DNA of 64,000 nt from Pseudisothecium myosuroides (GCA_951799445.1 OX637287.1:31638224-31702223); one strand, 5' to 3'. Positions 21,198 to 34,551 are shown, counted from the first letter of the stretch. The notes: generated by a model from the letters alone, not told the origin. Numbers and translations are program-made.

Positions 21198-22090
21198 GGA
21201 TCAAACCACACTCAAAGGTACCACTGAGATTTCTTTTCTAGGACTAGGTATAAAGTCCTTTTCTGAACTTTTAAAGCTATAAATTACTTTGATGTTGTCA
21301 TTTTTAAAAAATCTATGGATGAATAGTATTGCAATAAGCCTCTTTAATAAGTTGGAAAAATAATTTATGGATAAAATCCTTAAAAAGAAGGAAATCACTA
21401 GTTTTAAGGCTAAATTTAGTATCTTTTTCACAATATAGCACTTGAAAAGGATATTTTTATCCAAATTTTTTAGACTTCTCAAGCATACAACTATTAAAAA
21501 GGATTTTTAGTGATTAAATCTTGAACACAAAATAGTATAATTATTTAATTAATTAATTGATTATTGACAAATGATTGATTTATTCTAAAGACAAAATTAA
21601 ACATTCAATTCCAAAAATAGCTTACGTAGCACCCTTGACGTGAATAATATATATATTTTTTGTTTAGACACAATTATCATTTGGATTATTTTATATATTG
21701 AAAAAGACGTTGACATATTTTTACTTCTGAATATTATAGGAAATCAAAAAATATTCAAATTATAGCAAAAAAATCCTTTTATACTATATTATATGATTAT
21801 ATATACACTTGTTTTTTTGGATTCAATCACATTGTTATTCATTAGAAATTAGACTCCTTTTTGTCCATTGAAAAATCTGACAAATTGACATTGGAACTTC
21901 AATTGGACCTCTAGTAAAGAGTTTTTGATTTTATAATGAATAAAAAAATGACTTAAAATACTAGTAAAAAAAAGCTAGACTATCTATAATTAATAGATTA
22001 GCTTTGAAAAACAATAGCTAGAAAGAAGTTACAGTGCAGATTTCAGTGGGTCAGACCCCTTTTTTGGTAACTTCGAGTGTGATTTGACCC
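21198..22090. mobile_element. Inverted-repeat element, about 893 bp
   Basis: The left end GGATCAAACCACACTC and the reverse complement of the right end GGGTCAAATCACACTC match at 14 of 16 bases, with further similarity inward. The paralogous region near 61795 lacks the block, and its flanks meet at AAAAGTCAGCCAACC. The target duplication is unclear. The same end (GAGTGCGATTTGACCC) appears near 32619 and 44207. The interior is very AT-rich and noncoding. Confidence 0.6.
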
Positions 22091-23019
22091 AGCCAACCAA
22101 TGTGCCTCTTGCCTACCTCATCTAGTTTAGATCCACCTTGAAAAGGGCAGATTCAAGGAAATCAAAGAAAAGACAAGTGTCCTATCCTATTTTTTCTTAC
22201 AAATACTACTCAAATTTCTATGACCATTGTGCAATGCAAGCTCCACCATGAATTGTAAAAATTCTTGGAGTGTTGTGAAATCTTACATGAACATTATCAA
22301 CTTTCTTATTTTTCACTATGCACAAAAAAGGCATCATTTTGAAATATTTTCATAAAGATATGCTCCTTCAAGTGTGATGCCCTGTATTTCCATTGCTAGG
22401 GGGGGTGACACCCCTATACATTTGGTAACCATGTGCAATCATGGTGTATTTAATGGGCAATTTTTATGTGCTTACAAGTATTTTTTATTCCTATTTATAG
22501 AGAAAAGCTATCAAAGGATATTTTTCAGCTTCCTATTTTTTTAAATGGTTAGGGGGACTATTTTTTGGACTCTATTTTTGTTAAACACTGTAGAGCTTCC
22601 AAATATTGAACCAAATACTATGCATTGGAAAAGCAACTATGTGAGCAACAATCATTCCACATTATGCAAATTTACATTGGACACAAGAAGCAATACATGG
22701 TGCTTACTATTGCAAGTGCCACCCAAAACAAAAACATGAAAAACACTTTCATACACTTAAAATGAAAACATACAAACAAGGAGAGAACAGAATGTGCTTG
22801 ACGATCAAAATACAAAACTTGCATATATAAAAAGACCACAGCAACAAAAACAAGCTCCCATCACACAAGATCAAGTGCAACAAGACAATAAATCTCCAAA
22901 GCACTACAAAGCTAAGTACCAAGACTTCATTCAAATACAAAATAAACAAATTAATGGCTAAAAATTAAGTGTGGAATTTGTATTCACATACACATTCATA
23001 GCTAGTCCCTGCTCAATTT

Positions 23020-25000
23020 GTGAGTATACATTTACACTGTCAACGCTTGGTTTAGGTTGTCTACACTCCAAAACTATGGAAATATGGGTGCAACATTCAA
23101 AAAATTGCAATTTCTGTATAAGTTCTAAAATCTTGTAAAATGCTAGAAGCCAATGATGACAAGCCAATCACTAAAACTAGCTATAGCAATTGCCAAAATC
23201 AATAGCAGCTGAAGAAAAAAAAGGGAAGAACCTCCACCACGCACCGCCACAAGCTGCGAGGGTGATCTATAAGGTTGGAGACTACAAATGTCATTACAAA
23301 TGTAGACCCTTGTGAGCACTATGAATCCTTCAAATTGGTCACAAGTTAACATTTACACAATTTGGAAGAAAAATTGAAAGCAGACCGTTCAATGGAAAGT
23401 CCAGTAGTATTCATAACATTTGCAACACAAAACCAAAATTGCAATAGCATTCCGGGGGTGAATATATGCAATGTGGTGGTGAAAAACGTTTAATTTCAAT
23501 TTGTGTCTCACTTACCACAACACTTAAAGGTAACACAACTGAACTCCACACTCCACCACCACTGGCTAGCTAGAACTTCTTGCAGTCCATTGAAGCTAAC
23601 CCAAATCCCAAACCCTAGAGCTGCTCTTACAAACCCTACGGCAAACCACACAAAATAGAAAATTGCAAATGCATAGAACCCTCAACCATATGAGTGCCTA
23701 TCAACCATAAATACCCCTCCCAAACATGTGCAAGGATTGAAAATTCTAAAGGAAGTGTCTACCTTGTGCTGTCAAACCCTAAACCCGAAGCATAAAGTTT
23801 GTGCTTGCATGAAGAGGACAATGGAAGCCCCCACCTATATTGTGAGAAACGTTCAAATAGTTGGTCGGGGATCCGATGTAAGCGGATTCTAAAATTAAAT
23901 GCCCGCCATACCCCCACCACATGGTCGTTGGCAGCGCCAGCAAATTCCCAGCCCATAAAAACCACTAAGGCATTTCCTTCTACAGTCCACATGCGTTGGA
24001 TTTGAAAAGTGGACAAAAAGTGGACAAAAAGTGCACAATTTTTTATCCATCCTTGGTACACTACTATTATTCTACTGACCCTACTAAACACTTTTGGAAG
24101 GGTCCTAAGTCTATGACCTTATTTTTTTCTATTGTTTCTAAAATGAAGGATTTATAACCACCCTATTTTATATATAATCATATAAGTGACATATTTCCAA
24201 TACTATGGTAAATTTAATAGATTTCTAAATATTATCTTCAACAAATTATATTGATCCTATTTTTTATCTCACGTACTTTTCTACTGCATCGATGGTCTCC
24301 CCCGAGTTCCATTGACCAAAATAAAACTTCAAACTTAAATATCTCTTTAACCTTGCGGTCAAATAATCTAAATTTTTTTGAGGCCCTTATTCTCAATGTT
24401 ATTTTTAAGATCCTATGGTTATATTTTATTAAATCTCAAAAAAAAGTGAGCAAAAAAAATGCTCAAGTTATTGACTATTTTAGTTTCTGTTTTGAAAGTA
24501 CACTCCCTATGGATCATTAGGGTTTTGTAAGATGAAAGTTATGAGGAATTTTAGTTTGATGGCAGTTATGGAATTTTTATTCTAAGATAAACTTTAAAGT
24601 CCTTTATTTAATTCAATTTTCAATATTTTTGGAAAAAAAATAAAATCATAGACTACAGATTGTTTATTACAACATTACAACCATTAGTAATGGCATTTTT
24701 CAATTCCATAACTAAATTCTTAACAATTTAGTATTTTAAATCATTCTCTACTTCTTTCTACTATTTTTTTCAAGTATGAATATGAAATATATTTTTTGTT
24801 GAAATTCTGAATATGCATTTGCAACTTATTTCTTTAACATATTATAGAGAGTTGCAAGTTGTAGGATCTACACATTTTTGGGTAAAAAGTTTGAATGATG
24901 AAATCTAATAATTTGGGAAGAATTGAATACTTCTTTTTAAAATCCAAGCATCGTGATCTTGCAATTGGTAAGGGTTCTTATTCCAAAATTTTAGAAAGGT
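23020..25000. other. No gene seen
   Basis: A stretch unique within this window. Frames up to 110 codons occur on the minus strand near 23759-24091 but lack splice or domain support. The 23.4-23.9 kb part is slightly richer in CCACC and ACCCTAAACC-like words. I see no repeat or transposon structure. Confidence 0.5.
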
Positions 25001-25009
25001 GTATCCTTA

Positions 25010-25513
25010 CAAATTAATGAAGGATCCTGTGGGTGAATTTGTTAAAAAATAAACAAAGATGAAGATTTTAGCCTTGCTTTGGAGACTAATATTTTGAAGT
25101 AGTTTGGGGCTTATAACCATGAAAAAACTTTAGTAGTTAAAACAAATGCTTTGTATGTATGTATGCATGTATGTATATATGTATATGATGACGTTGGAAT
25201 CTTAGCAACCATCAAGTTAACTATGAGCTACCACATTGGCTCACAATTTAGACTAAAGTAAAATTATGACAATGTGTATGAAATGGTGAGTTAGAATGTA
25301 TTAGTAAGAAGAATTAATTCTTAACCATGAAGAAACGAGTTTTCGGGTAGGTAGTAGTAGGAAGGTGTATTGTAAAGGATCCTAAGGTTGGATTTGTTAA
25401 AAAATAAATAAAAATGAAGATTTTAGCCATGCTTTGGAGACTAATATTTTGAAGCAATTTTGGACCTTTAAATATGAAAATTTTAGTAGTTAAAACAAAT
25501 GTATGTATGTATG

Positions 25514-25544
<31 letters not shown>

Positions 25545-25715
25545 TGACGTTGAGATCTCAGCAACCATCAAGTCAATTGTGAGCAATCACATTGGCTCAC
25601 AATTTAGACCAAAGAAAATTTACGACCATTTGTATGAAATGGTGAGTTAGAATGTATCAGTAAGAAGAATTAATCTGTAACCATGAAGTAATGAGTTTTC
25701 CGGTAGAGGAAGTAG
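25010..25715. repeat. Tandem duplication, period about 355 bp
   Basis: The block from about 25010 to 25364 is repeated from about 25365 to 25715. Both copies carry GGATCCT, TTAGCC.TGCTTTGGAGA, a TGTA-repeat tract, the GCAACCATCAAGT segment and AACCATGAAG in the same order. Scattered differences show that it is not brand new. Confidence 0.85.
25497..25542. repeat. (TGTA)n microsatellite
   Basis: About eleven uninterrupted TGTA units. The corresponding tract in the first duplicate (25153-25190) is shorter and interrupted. Reading frames over it give artificial Tyr/Ile/His repeats and are not genes. Confidence 0.85.
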
Positions 25716-25954
25716 CGGGATTTTGAAGACAATGATGTTGAATTTAAATGAATTCAATTATCCAAGAATGATAGGAAAAGTCTAAGGTAAGATTATGACT
25801 TCTAAAGGGAAAAAACATTAAATAAGAAACGGGCAGTTAGGAAAATTGGGCAAAGGGGGAAATTTATAAAATTAGAAAACAAAATACCATGACTAGGAAT
25901 TAGCATTAGAAAGTGAACTGGGAATGGGGAGTGTAAGTACAAAATACACAAAGA

Positions 25955-26135
25955 CTAGAAGAAGTGAAGATCAATACTAAAAGAAGTAAAGATCAAGAGT
26001 AGAAAAAATGAAGATTAAGACCAAAACAAATGAAGATCAAGACCAGAAGAAGTGAAGAATAAGAGTAGAAGGATGAACATTAACAATAGGAACAAGAAAG
26101 ATGAAGGCTAAGAGCAAGGAAGATGAAGGCATGTG
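25955..26135. repeat. Degenerate purine-rich tandem repeat
   Basis: Units of about 24 bases around AGAAGTGAAGATCAAGA recur with substitutions at least six times. One strand is almost free of pyrimidine runs. Confidence 0.6.
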
Positions 26136-26139
26136 ATAA

Positions 26140-27000
26140 ATAAAGGAGAGTAGGATTTGATTCCAAAGATTAGGTTTGAATTCTTTATATTGAGCATTGC
26201 GGGCAACTTTGAGACTCAAATCAAAGTAGATTGAGCCTGAATCTTCCTAAAACATAATTTTTTCCTGTAGCTCTCCATGTTCGAGGAGCACAATGGATTT
26301 GAAGTTGTAATAAATTAACTATGAACTCCAAAAGTATTATTGTAATTAAAGGTTGCAAATTGCCAGCGCTTGATTGGAGCTAAGCCACAAGAATGACATG
26401 ATTCTAAATCTTGTGTATTTTAAGTTCCTCTAATGGATCTTTCTTTTAACTTTCTAAGGCTACTTAGCAAGGTCAATTTGGAGCCAAATTGAATGAGCTA
26501 TGAATTTTCAAATAGAAAAAAGTTAATGAGAAGGAAGGAAGGAAGAAACCACTCATGGTTGATTTAAGATGACAAAAGTGAATGAGTAAAAATGAAAATG
26601 AATTGTACGCTAATGTGCACTCATAAATCAATGTGCATGAATTAGATTTAAATTGTGTTGAAGGAGGTAATTGGAGGGTGAGTAGCCATTGGAAATAAAA
26701 TATGTATGCTCATGAATGCACAAGTGCTTGTGGTGCAATGTAAAATTGTTTGAAGGAATGTGTTAAGTAAATTGGGAACGAGATTGGGAATGGAACCATG
26801 GAGTGATAGGGAAATGCAAACTTGTAGTGTCAATGCATTGTAATTGGTGTTGATTAGGAGAATGTCTAAATTTAATAAGTTGTAATGCATTGTAGAAAGT
26901 TCATTACTTGGAAGGTCTAGGTGTCTACATTCTCTAGTGAATTCTTCTAGAGCTTTTATTGGCCATCCCATTAAAAACCTTTATACCAACTAAGGCACAC
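26140..27000. other. No gene seen; left edge of the receptor-kinase duplication unit
   Basis: Up to about 26990 the sequence is unique in the window. From there, GCAAAGGGGTGTGCACAAAAGAG and following bases match about 34625 and 47055, which marks the start of sequence shared by the tandem units. Confidence 0.5.
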
Positions 27001-27883
27001 TTGGGATTGTTGGATAGCCCTTAGCAAAGGGGTGTGCACAAAAGAGAATTTATGGCATTTCCACCAACACAACAAAAGATATTAAATTTTCAAGTTTTCA
27101 TCTCATTGGAAACCAAAAAATTGAACAAAAATTATGAAAATTGGTTATGGAGACTGGAAAGCCATTAGGCTATAGAACACTTTGGCCACATAATATTTAA
27201 CCAATACATTTACATTTACTTTTAACTTTAAGTAATGAAAAGTGTTTGTTGATATTTCATTTTTATCTTTACTTTGTTTTTACTTTTAAAATTTATTTAA
27301 AAGTCCAACCAAAAAAATTGAAAGACAAAGTCACCATATTCAAGTGTTCATAGGAGACGGGTAAAATATTCTCCAATTGGGGGGGCACCATTTGATTTCC
27401 GGCCCTACAAAAATTCCTTTCCGTTTTACATCCTTTGTTTCAAAATGCAATGCAACCAATTTCTTCCCCACTTCCACCTGCTAACTCAACTGCTAGTTTT
27501 TTGATATCATTGCTTCCGTCATTTGAAAATTGAGAAAAGGAAAAGTTTCAAGGATTCCACCACTTCTAGCCCAGGTCAGTGAGTGGGGGAAACGTGTTTC
27601 CCATCAAAACCACCAGGACAGCAACTCTACTCAGTGTGCTGCGAAATGACAGACAACAGTACCTAAATAATAGCTCCCGGTATGATTGTAACCGTTTTGA
27701 TGAGTGACTGCGAGTGTGACCAAAAACAACAAACAGCTATGGCCATCACTTTGAAACTGATAGAGTTTGATTTTGCGCTCAGGCTCTGTGTCTGTGAGTC
27801 TAATCTCGGTGTGGTTGAACATTGCAGGGATTGTGACCTCAGAGATCTGCGTTAAGTCACTTGAGCGCATGCATCCGAAGACG

Positions 27884-30800
27884 ATGAGTCACTGGTTCGT
27901 GCCTCTTGTTCTCGTCCTGTTTACTATGCAGTGGGTTCTAGGAGTATTAGCAGTAAATGTCCTCGTGGGCAATAACCTTGAGGTGAAGCCCAAACAATAC
28001 CTCACAAGCGCAAACAGCCAGTACTCCTTAGTGATGCGGCCGGACTGCAATCTTGTAGTTTATAACGACTCTCAACCTTTTGTAGGCACCAATTTCTCAA
28101 ACCATGAAACTACGCCTGATTGCTCCCTCTGGACGCAACAAGATGGAAACCTCATCTACAATTTCACAACCGTCAGTCGAACTCGAACACGCAATAATCC
28201 ACTATGGGCTCGAAATTGGGTCAATGGGACATTAGAGGACTACTCCTCAGTTCTGCTCCTTGGAGACAATGGCAGTTCGTCTATCTACGACTCCAACATC
28301 TCCTTCATTGAGGAGTGGGACCTCTTTTATGCAATCCAATATTGGTTCCCCGATGTTTCGAAGCTTAACTACTCGGACTTTCAAGTAAGTTCGGATACCG
28401 ACTACACGGAATGGAAACCACCGAATAACTCTCTTGCTGATTTTCCATACATGCCGGTAGGTTACTTCCTTTCCGCGGGAGAAAAACTGCAAACCACAAA
28501 TTTCATATTTACTCTGGAGCTTGGAACGGACTGCAATTTGCAATCCAAAAGTAGTCTTGATGAGGGTCTGATATACTGTATAATACTCTGTGGGAGTCTG
28601 AGTCGACCAGGACGGACAATAGTGTCTGTCAGCTGGCTCTCCAGCCGAATGGTTCCCTTCAAATTCTTGACGTCAAATCGAGAGCCATTCACTGGAGCAG
28701 CAGCGGATCTGCCGTCAGTGGTGTAAATTGGATTTGAAGGGGAATCCGAACGACGGAGTTTGGAGCATCAGTGACATCACGAACACTAGTAATGTCCTGT
28801 GGAAAACCGTCCGCGTCCCTCCGTCAGGGAAGTCGTCTACTCCATTAATCTTGAGTGTCCTAGCTGGTGGCGTTGGTGGAGTTATAGTTCTGGCCTTGAC
28901 CGTCTTGGGGTTGTATTTCTATACTCGAGAAAGTAAGCCTCTCGACTTCTTAAATCCAAAATCTTTGCAGTTCATTTTCCTTGCTGTCGTCACCTTCTTT
29001 ACTGATCAAGTACACTTGCAAGGGAACGGATGCACATCACAATTGTATCCACGGGTATTCCTGTCTCGTGCATCAGGATTTCTTGACCCATCGGAGAAGG
29101 CATTCCAGGCGCGACTGAGGGCCAAAGAGGGGACATCCTACGCATTCTCGCAGGCAAAGATTAAACAAACAACCAAGAACTACGAGAATATGATTGGGCG
29201 CGGGGGATTCGGCGTCGTGTATAAAGGGAAGTTGTCGGACGGGCGACAGGTGGCAGCCAAAGTGTTGTCAGCGAATTCGCATCAAAGCAAGCAGGAGTTT
29301 TTCAATGAGGTAGTTTCGGAGCTCAATATCGGACCCCTGAACATTCTTCAATCCATGAAAATCATTTGAGTTCCATTTTGCTTAAAAATCAGGCTAACAC
29401 CTCTGGCCACAGAAGTTGTTATGACGTGAGACACAAGGGATCATGAGCATTGTCCTTCTGCAGATCGAGTTGCTGTCCATGGTGCATCACAAGTACCTGG
29501 TGTCTCTGGTTGGGTTCAGCTGCACTCGCACGCACCAGGTCTTGATCTATGAATTCATGGGTGGCGGAGACCTTCGCCACCGATTGCAAGGTGAGTGCCA
29601 ACCTGACTCATGACGAGCACTCGATGGAAGCCAATTTCATGCATGTCGCTGCCTAGCTGACTGACATACCTCATTTGTTCCGCAGGGAAGAGCAGTGCCG
29701 AGAATCCCTTGAGCTGGCGACAGAGAACCAACATCGTTCTTCAAGTTGCGGAAGGTAAATTACAGTTTGCATCATTCACATTGTGGGTGTCGAGTTTTTA
29801 GGGTTTCAATGCATGACTGGTGATGGTGTGCAAGTTTCTCTGGGTGATGGTCTCTGTCAAACACTGTTCTTGTGCAGGGCTGGAGTACCTGCATGATAAA
29901 TGCTCTCCGCCCATCATCCACCGCGATGTGAAGAGCACCAACATTTTGCTCACCGACCAACTGGTGGCCAAAGTGGCGGATTTCGGGCTGTCCAAACTGA
30001 GGCAGGAAAATGCCACTCATGTCACAACATTGGTGAAAGGCACTCCTGGATATCTCGACCCAGAGTGAGACTTGCAGCTTCCCCAATCCTTGGTTTTCCT
30101 CTCTTGGCTAGGTTCTGTGCAAGCTCTCCTTGACACTCTCCGAGTGGACTTGTTTCAATGTTTGCCATCCCACCATAGCACATCATCGCACAGGAAGAAC
30201 GGGGAGGCGTTACCCTCCCCGGTATTCTTTTGTAGGTTGTTTCTTCACCTCCCCTTGACTTTCTGTTTTAAGAATCCACAATCCCGATGCTTATATAGGC
30301 AAGTCTGGTGGTTTCCCTTGGGTTGCAGATACCACGAGACAGGAATGGTAACAGAGAAGAGTGATGTGCACGCATTTGGAGTTGTGCTGATGGAGATTCT
30401 CACTGGACGACCCCATATGTGCATTGCTCAGAAGGTTAGCTCCCCGGGCTGAACGTTTTCTTGGAAAGAGCTGGTGATTAGGCATGATGCATTTAGGTTG
30501 AATAGAAAGGATTGGAATTAGTGAATGAATCTACATTCCAACTCGAATTTGGACGGTATAGCAACGTTCTCAGCCACACGCAACGTTTTGGAACAGGAAA
30601 CATGAAGCATACTGTAGAAAACTTGCGACGTTTTTCAGCGAGCATGTTTCAAAAACGCTATTCACTTTGGACAGTGTTTAGTAGCGATGTACGTTGAAGG
30701 CTATTTTTGGAATCAGGTTTCAGTGTTTTCAGTCATTTGGAAAACGTTTCTAGAAACGTTTCTAATTGTAGTGGGTGAATTTCTATTAGTGACTATGTTG

Positions 30801-31179
30801 AATGGAAGGCTACAGACTATCCATGCGTGCATATGTTGGCATTGATGGGCAGGTTGGCGAAGCTTGGAGAGCGGAACAAGTTCATGGTTTAGCAGATCCC
30901 AATTTGAGAGATGATTTCAACGGAGACGAGCTTCTGAGCTTAGTGGGGTTGGCGTTGTGGTGTGCGAGGAGGAGAAGCGCAGAGAGGCCAGTGATGCATC
31001 AGGTTGTGCGAAGGTTGCATGATTTAGGTCTGGGTGGGTCATCGGGGACAGTCCGAGATGGAATTGACTTGGGCGACGAATGCGAGCGTCATACCATCGA
31101 CGTTGAACCAGTGGCATTGGGTTCGCAAGATTTGTTTTGTGAGACCCAAGGAATCTTCATCCTGCAATATGCACGCTGA
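27884..31179 (+). pseudogene. Bulb-type lectin receptor-like kinase, copy 1, frameshifted
   Basis: Seven exons can be read by comparison with copies 2 and 3: 27884-28932, 29077-29309, 29464-29590, 29686-29754, 29878-30064, 30329-30434 and 30853-31179, each with GT-AG borders. The start is the ATG shared by all three copies (another in-frame ATG lies at 27869). Exon 1 encodes a signal peptide, a mannose-lectin-like ectodomain and a membrane segment. It carries a 5-base insertion (CTGTA at 28576-28580) and a 1-base deletion near 28733 relative to copy 2. The frame is lost from about the middle of the second lectin repeat, and the two shifts do not cancel. Exons 2-7 keep the lengths of the other copies and all kinase motifs ([14 protein letters not shown]), so the damage is confined to exon 1. 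A truncated secreted lectin could still be made. Sequencing error is the other explanation. Confidence 0.8.
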
Positions 31180-32811
31180 GGTTCTAATTCGAGTGCAGAC
31201 ACTGCAAAGCTACGCAGAAATGGCTGCAAGGAATTCCGCATGACAAAACAAGGTTACTACAACCTACAAGAGCCAACTTTCTAATTTTGCCACATATATT
31301 CTGATGGAATGCGTGTTGGGAAAAGTCTGCATTGCACCCATGTTGACCCTCAATTGCCACTATGATGTCCATTTCAAGGGAGTTTAGTTGCTTGAATGAG
31401 TATTCTATACTTTCATCTTTGAAAATTCATAAAGTATTATGTCCTTGTAGCTCACGAAATTACAAAACAAATTAGGTTGGATTCCCTTGAGGATGCTCAT
31501 ATGATTAAGAAAAACAAAAATCATTGTTTGGACCACCCACCTAGTATGGCCAAAAAACATGGCAATTTTGGGTGCATCATTAGAGGATATTTGGATCCTT
31601 GAGATGGACTTTTAAGGAAGGTGGGAAGGCCCCCATTTTACATTAATGTATGTACTTTGATCAACTGAAGGAACTTTATTTTCTTGTAGGCGCCCATGCA
31701 ACTCAAACAAGTAATGATCATGCTTTCACATTAGCTTTGCCTTGTTGGTTGTGGAAGAGAGGGTTTTCAAATGCCGTATTTTTTTTATACTTTTACCGAG
31801 GCTAATAGCATTTGATTTAATTATATTTTATTGTTACAAGTGCTAAAATCTTTGATATTTTATGTGCAAGTGATAATTCCAATATATAGTCCTAAAACTC
31901 TTCTTCTTGTACTAAAGATTGACATTTAGTATTGGCCTTGCAATAAAATATCTATTCATGTCCTTGTTGTTTGTGTGCCCATTTTTAGCATCTAAAAGGT
32001 CATAATTGTATGTCTTCACATGAGAGAATTGAAAACTAGAAAATTAAAATTTGCATATACGCACAAAGATCTAAGAGATTTGTTATTTTTAAGGGGATTT
32101 TTGGTTATAAAATGTAAGGTATATAGCTTAATAATAACCAAAAATATTTTGATATTTAACTGGGAAACCATGTAGTCAAACCTTTCAAAAAAAATACCAT
32201 ATATTTTTGAACCCCCCTACTACAAGATCCTACGGTTAGATATGGTAGAAATTGATTAAAAAAAAAATTCCCCTTCTTGCAATAGAAATGGCAATTTTAG
32301 AGTGGTTTTAGTAAAAACATAGTGAAGAAACTTTAGGGGTTAAAGAAAATTAACCCCACAAGGATGGGCTTGTCTCTGCAGAAATCATCCTTTATGATAC
32401 AATGTGAATCATCTACTATAAGAAAACCAAAAGTACTCATTCGAGGTCAAACTACTAAGCACGGCCTCTCCTTTTTGCACAAAATTCCAAGGATGAACAA
32501 TTGCACTTTTGTCTTACATGAAAGTATATTCTTTGTCATCCACCATGCACTTAGTGTTTGTAGCAGCGTTACAAGATTAAAGTACAAAAATTTGGCATCT
32601 GCCCCTTTTGGGGTCCATTTGAGTGCGATTTGACCCTAGTACCAAATCAATTTCTAGCTGTGTACATGTGACTAACTAATCAGACCTCGTGGCCATTGCC
32701 TTCCATCTAAACTTTAGATTACTATTCACACAAATTAGACCACTTTGATACATCCTAAATTCATAAACTTGCAGTGAGGGCTCACACATGATTCAAACTC
32801 TCACAGTCACT

Positions 32812-32896
32812 TCTCCGCCAGGCCGTTCTCGGCTGGCCGGCTTGTATTCTCCTCTTTGCAATGAAATTCTCGTTTCATTTGTATCAAATAAACAAC
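32812..32896 (+). mobile_element. Truncated retroposon, 85 bp, 15-bp target duplication
   Basis: ACTCTCACAGTCACT at 32797-32811 is repeated exactly at 32897-32911. The insert between them contains CAATGAAATTCTCGTTTCATT and an A-rich end, the 3' part of the retroposon family on the minus strand at 58235 and 60601. The second receptor-kinase unit lacks it (near 44383-44395), although the site there is also shorter by a few bases. A long direct duplication plus 5' truncation is typical of target-primed reverse transcription. Confidence 0.7.
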
Positions 32897-33240
32897 ACTC
32901 TCACAGTCACTACTGGAATTGCATTAAGCTTAGGCTAACTTGAGTTCTAACTTACTCCCAGAAGTGCAGGAGTGTTCTAAGTAACCTGGCTGGACAGATA
33001 CACGTGCTCTACCTGCACGAAAAACGTCTTCATTACGGCAGTCTCCCTCGTCTGAAATTGGAATCAGTACTCAACCACGGATTTCAAGAGGAGCTTTACG
33101 TACTGCACATTCCATTTGACAACTGCTTTCAATTTGCATCAAAGATTCATAACACTGTATAACCAGGCAATAGTCTAACGCATGCTTGGAAAGTACTCCG
33201 TATGCTATGCTAGATGTCTCGGAGGGATTCACCAATTAAT

Positions 33241-33470
33241 TTAACCCTTGAACGTCGAAGCGGATGTTTTGTGTCCAATGGATGACAGGGAATCAAATTG
33301 TATTGGACAAAAGTGCAACTATTCATCCTCGAAATTTGTGGTGGAAAGGGAAGAACTTCTACAATAGTTTGACTTGCAATGAGGACTTTTGCAATTTTGG
33401 AGGCTACTGATTCACTCGGTAATAGAAAAGGATGATTTTGAGGGTCACCCCTTTGGCGTTTAAGGGTTAA
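33241..33470. mobile_element. Family B element, 230 bp including TTAA flanks
   Basis: TTAA borders both ends. The inner ends CCCTTGAACGTC and (reverse complement) CCCTTAAACGCC are inverted with two mismatches. A second copy of nearly the same length lies at about 58657-58885, and a diverged inverted relative starts near 32350. It is noncoding. Ends beginning CCC next to TTAA resemble piggyBac-derived MITEs. Confidence 0.65.
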
Positions 33471-33615
33471 GGACTGGGGTTGTTTGAGGAGCCGTATAAG
33501 ACAATTTTGTTCACTGTAGGGGGGGCCTCTTTTCAAGGATGCAAAAGGGTCCCTTGCCTTGTGGACAAACAATGTTATGGGCATTTCAAGGATGCACATC
33601 TATACTTCTATAGTA

Positions 33616-34551
33616 TTAACCCCTAAAGTTCCATGACTATGTTTTCACCAAAAAAAACTCTCAAAAACTGCCATTTTTAGTACAAGTACCAAGTTTTTGA
33701 AAAAAAACTTTTTTTGATGCATGTAACCGTAGGATCTTCTAGCACGCTGACTTGAAAATATGTGGTAAAAATTTCAGAAATTTCCACTATGTGGATTGCA
33801 AGATATAAGCATTCAAATCCATTGAAATCATTTTTTTGGCCGTGCAAAAAACAGGGCAGCTGCAATTCACAAGCTCACTTTTCTATGAAAAAATGTCCAA
33901 CACGGTGGTGCTTCTTTGGATTCTTTCTCCTAGACAAGTTGGCTACATGCTTAAAAAATTTCAGATCATTTGGAGTTGCAAAACGTCTAGGAAAAAAATA
34001 GTAAGTAGAAAGAAGTAGAGAATGATTCAAAATACTAAATTGTTAAGAATTTAATTATGGAATTAAAAAATGCCAATCCCAATGGTTGCAACGTTGTAAT
34101 AAACAATCTACATCATAGGAATTCATATTTTTCAAAAAACATTGAAAATTGAGTAAGATAAAGGACTTCAAAGTATATTTTAGAGTACGAGAATCCATAA
34201 CTGCCCGCAAACAAAAACTCCTCATAACTTTTGACTCATTGATTGAAATGGAATGATTCAAAGCTTTCCACGTATATGTAACTCTAGAAAATCAATTTCA
34301 AATTTTTATTTTTGAAAGAAGTGAATTTTTTAGATCTGCCCAAATTGCAAGGCCAAGAAAAACAGTAACATATTAGGTCATAACTTTTGACTCATATTTT
34401 CAAATGTCACGAAATTTAGTGCATATGAAAGATATTCCTCATCCCCACCTTCTATTAAGATTTCAACCTAAAATATGCAAATCTCCAATCACACATACAT
34501 ACCCAAAATTTCTATGGTGCTAAAATAGCAAGCTAATCCTTTAGGGGTTAA
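33616..34551. mobile_element. Family A element, 936 bp including TTAA flanks
   Basis: TTAA at 33616-33619 and 34548-34551 encloses ends CCCCTAAAGTTCC and (reverse complement) CCCCTAAAGGATT. The left inner region (CTCAAAAACTGCCATTTTTAG) matches the copies at 46047 (inverted) and 55038. It sits at the same place in unit 1 as the 46047 copy in unit 2, but in the opposite internal orientation, so the two may be separate insertions or one may have inverted. Confidence 0.65.

Larger units (their letters stand above)
17100..23015. repeat. Segmental duplicate A, partner at 59.48-62.72 kb
   Basis: Collinear similarity to 59480-62720 starts near TTCACGGGTTA and ends near AGCTAGTCC. Alignment by eye is continuous apart from blocks present in only one copy, and several of those blocks have transposon structure. 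Copy A is longer because it holds extra insertions at 17373, 18138, 18876, 19960 and 21198. No gene is recognised in either copy. Confidence 0.75.

Noticed and set aside
25314..25586. 90-codon minus-strand frame with His-Thr-Tyr-Ile repeats
   Set aside because: It is a translation of the TGTA microsatellite.
27767..27883. Upstream extension of kinase copy 1 from a non-ATG start
   Set aside because: It has no ATG before 27869, the corresponding upstream ATG is lost in copy 3, and the signal peptide begins at the shared ATG.
29042..29369. Separate small kinase genes suggested by individual open frames at each exon
   Set aside because: The frames join through conserved GT-AG introns with matching phases in three paralogous copies, so they are exons of one gene each.
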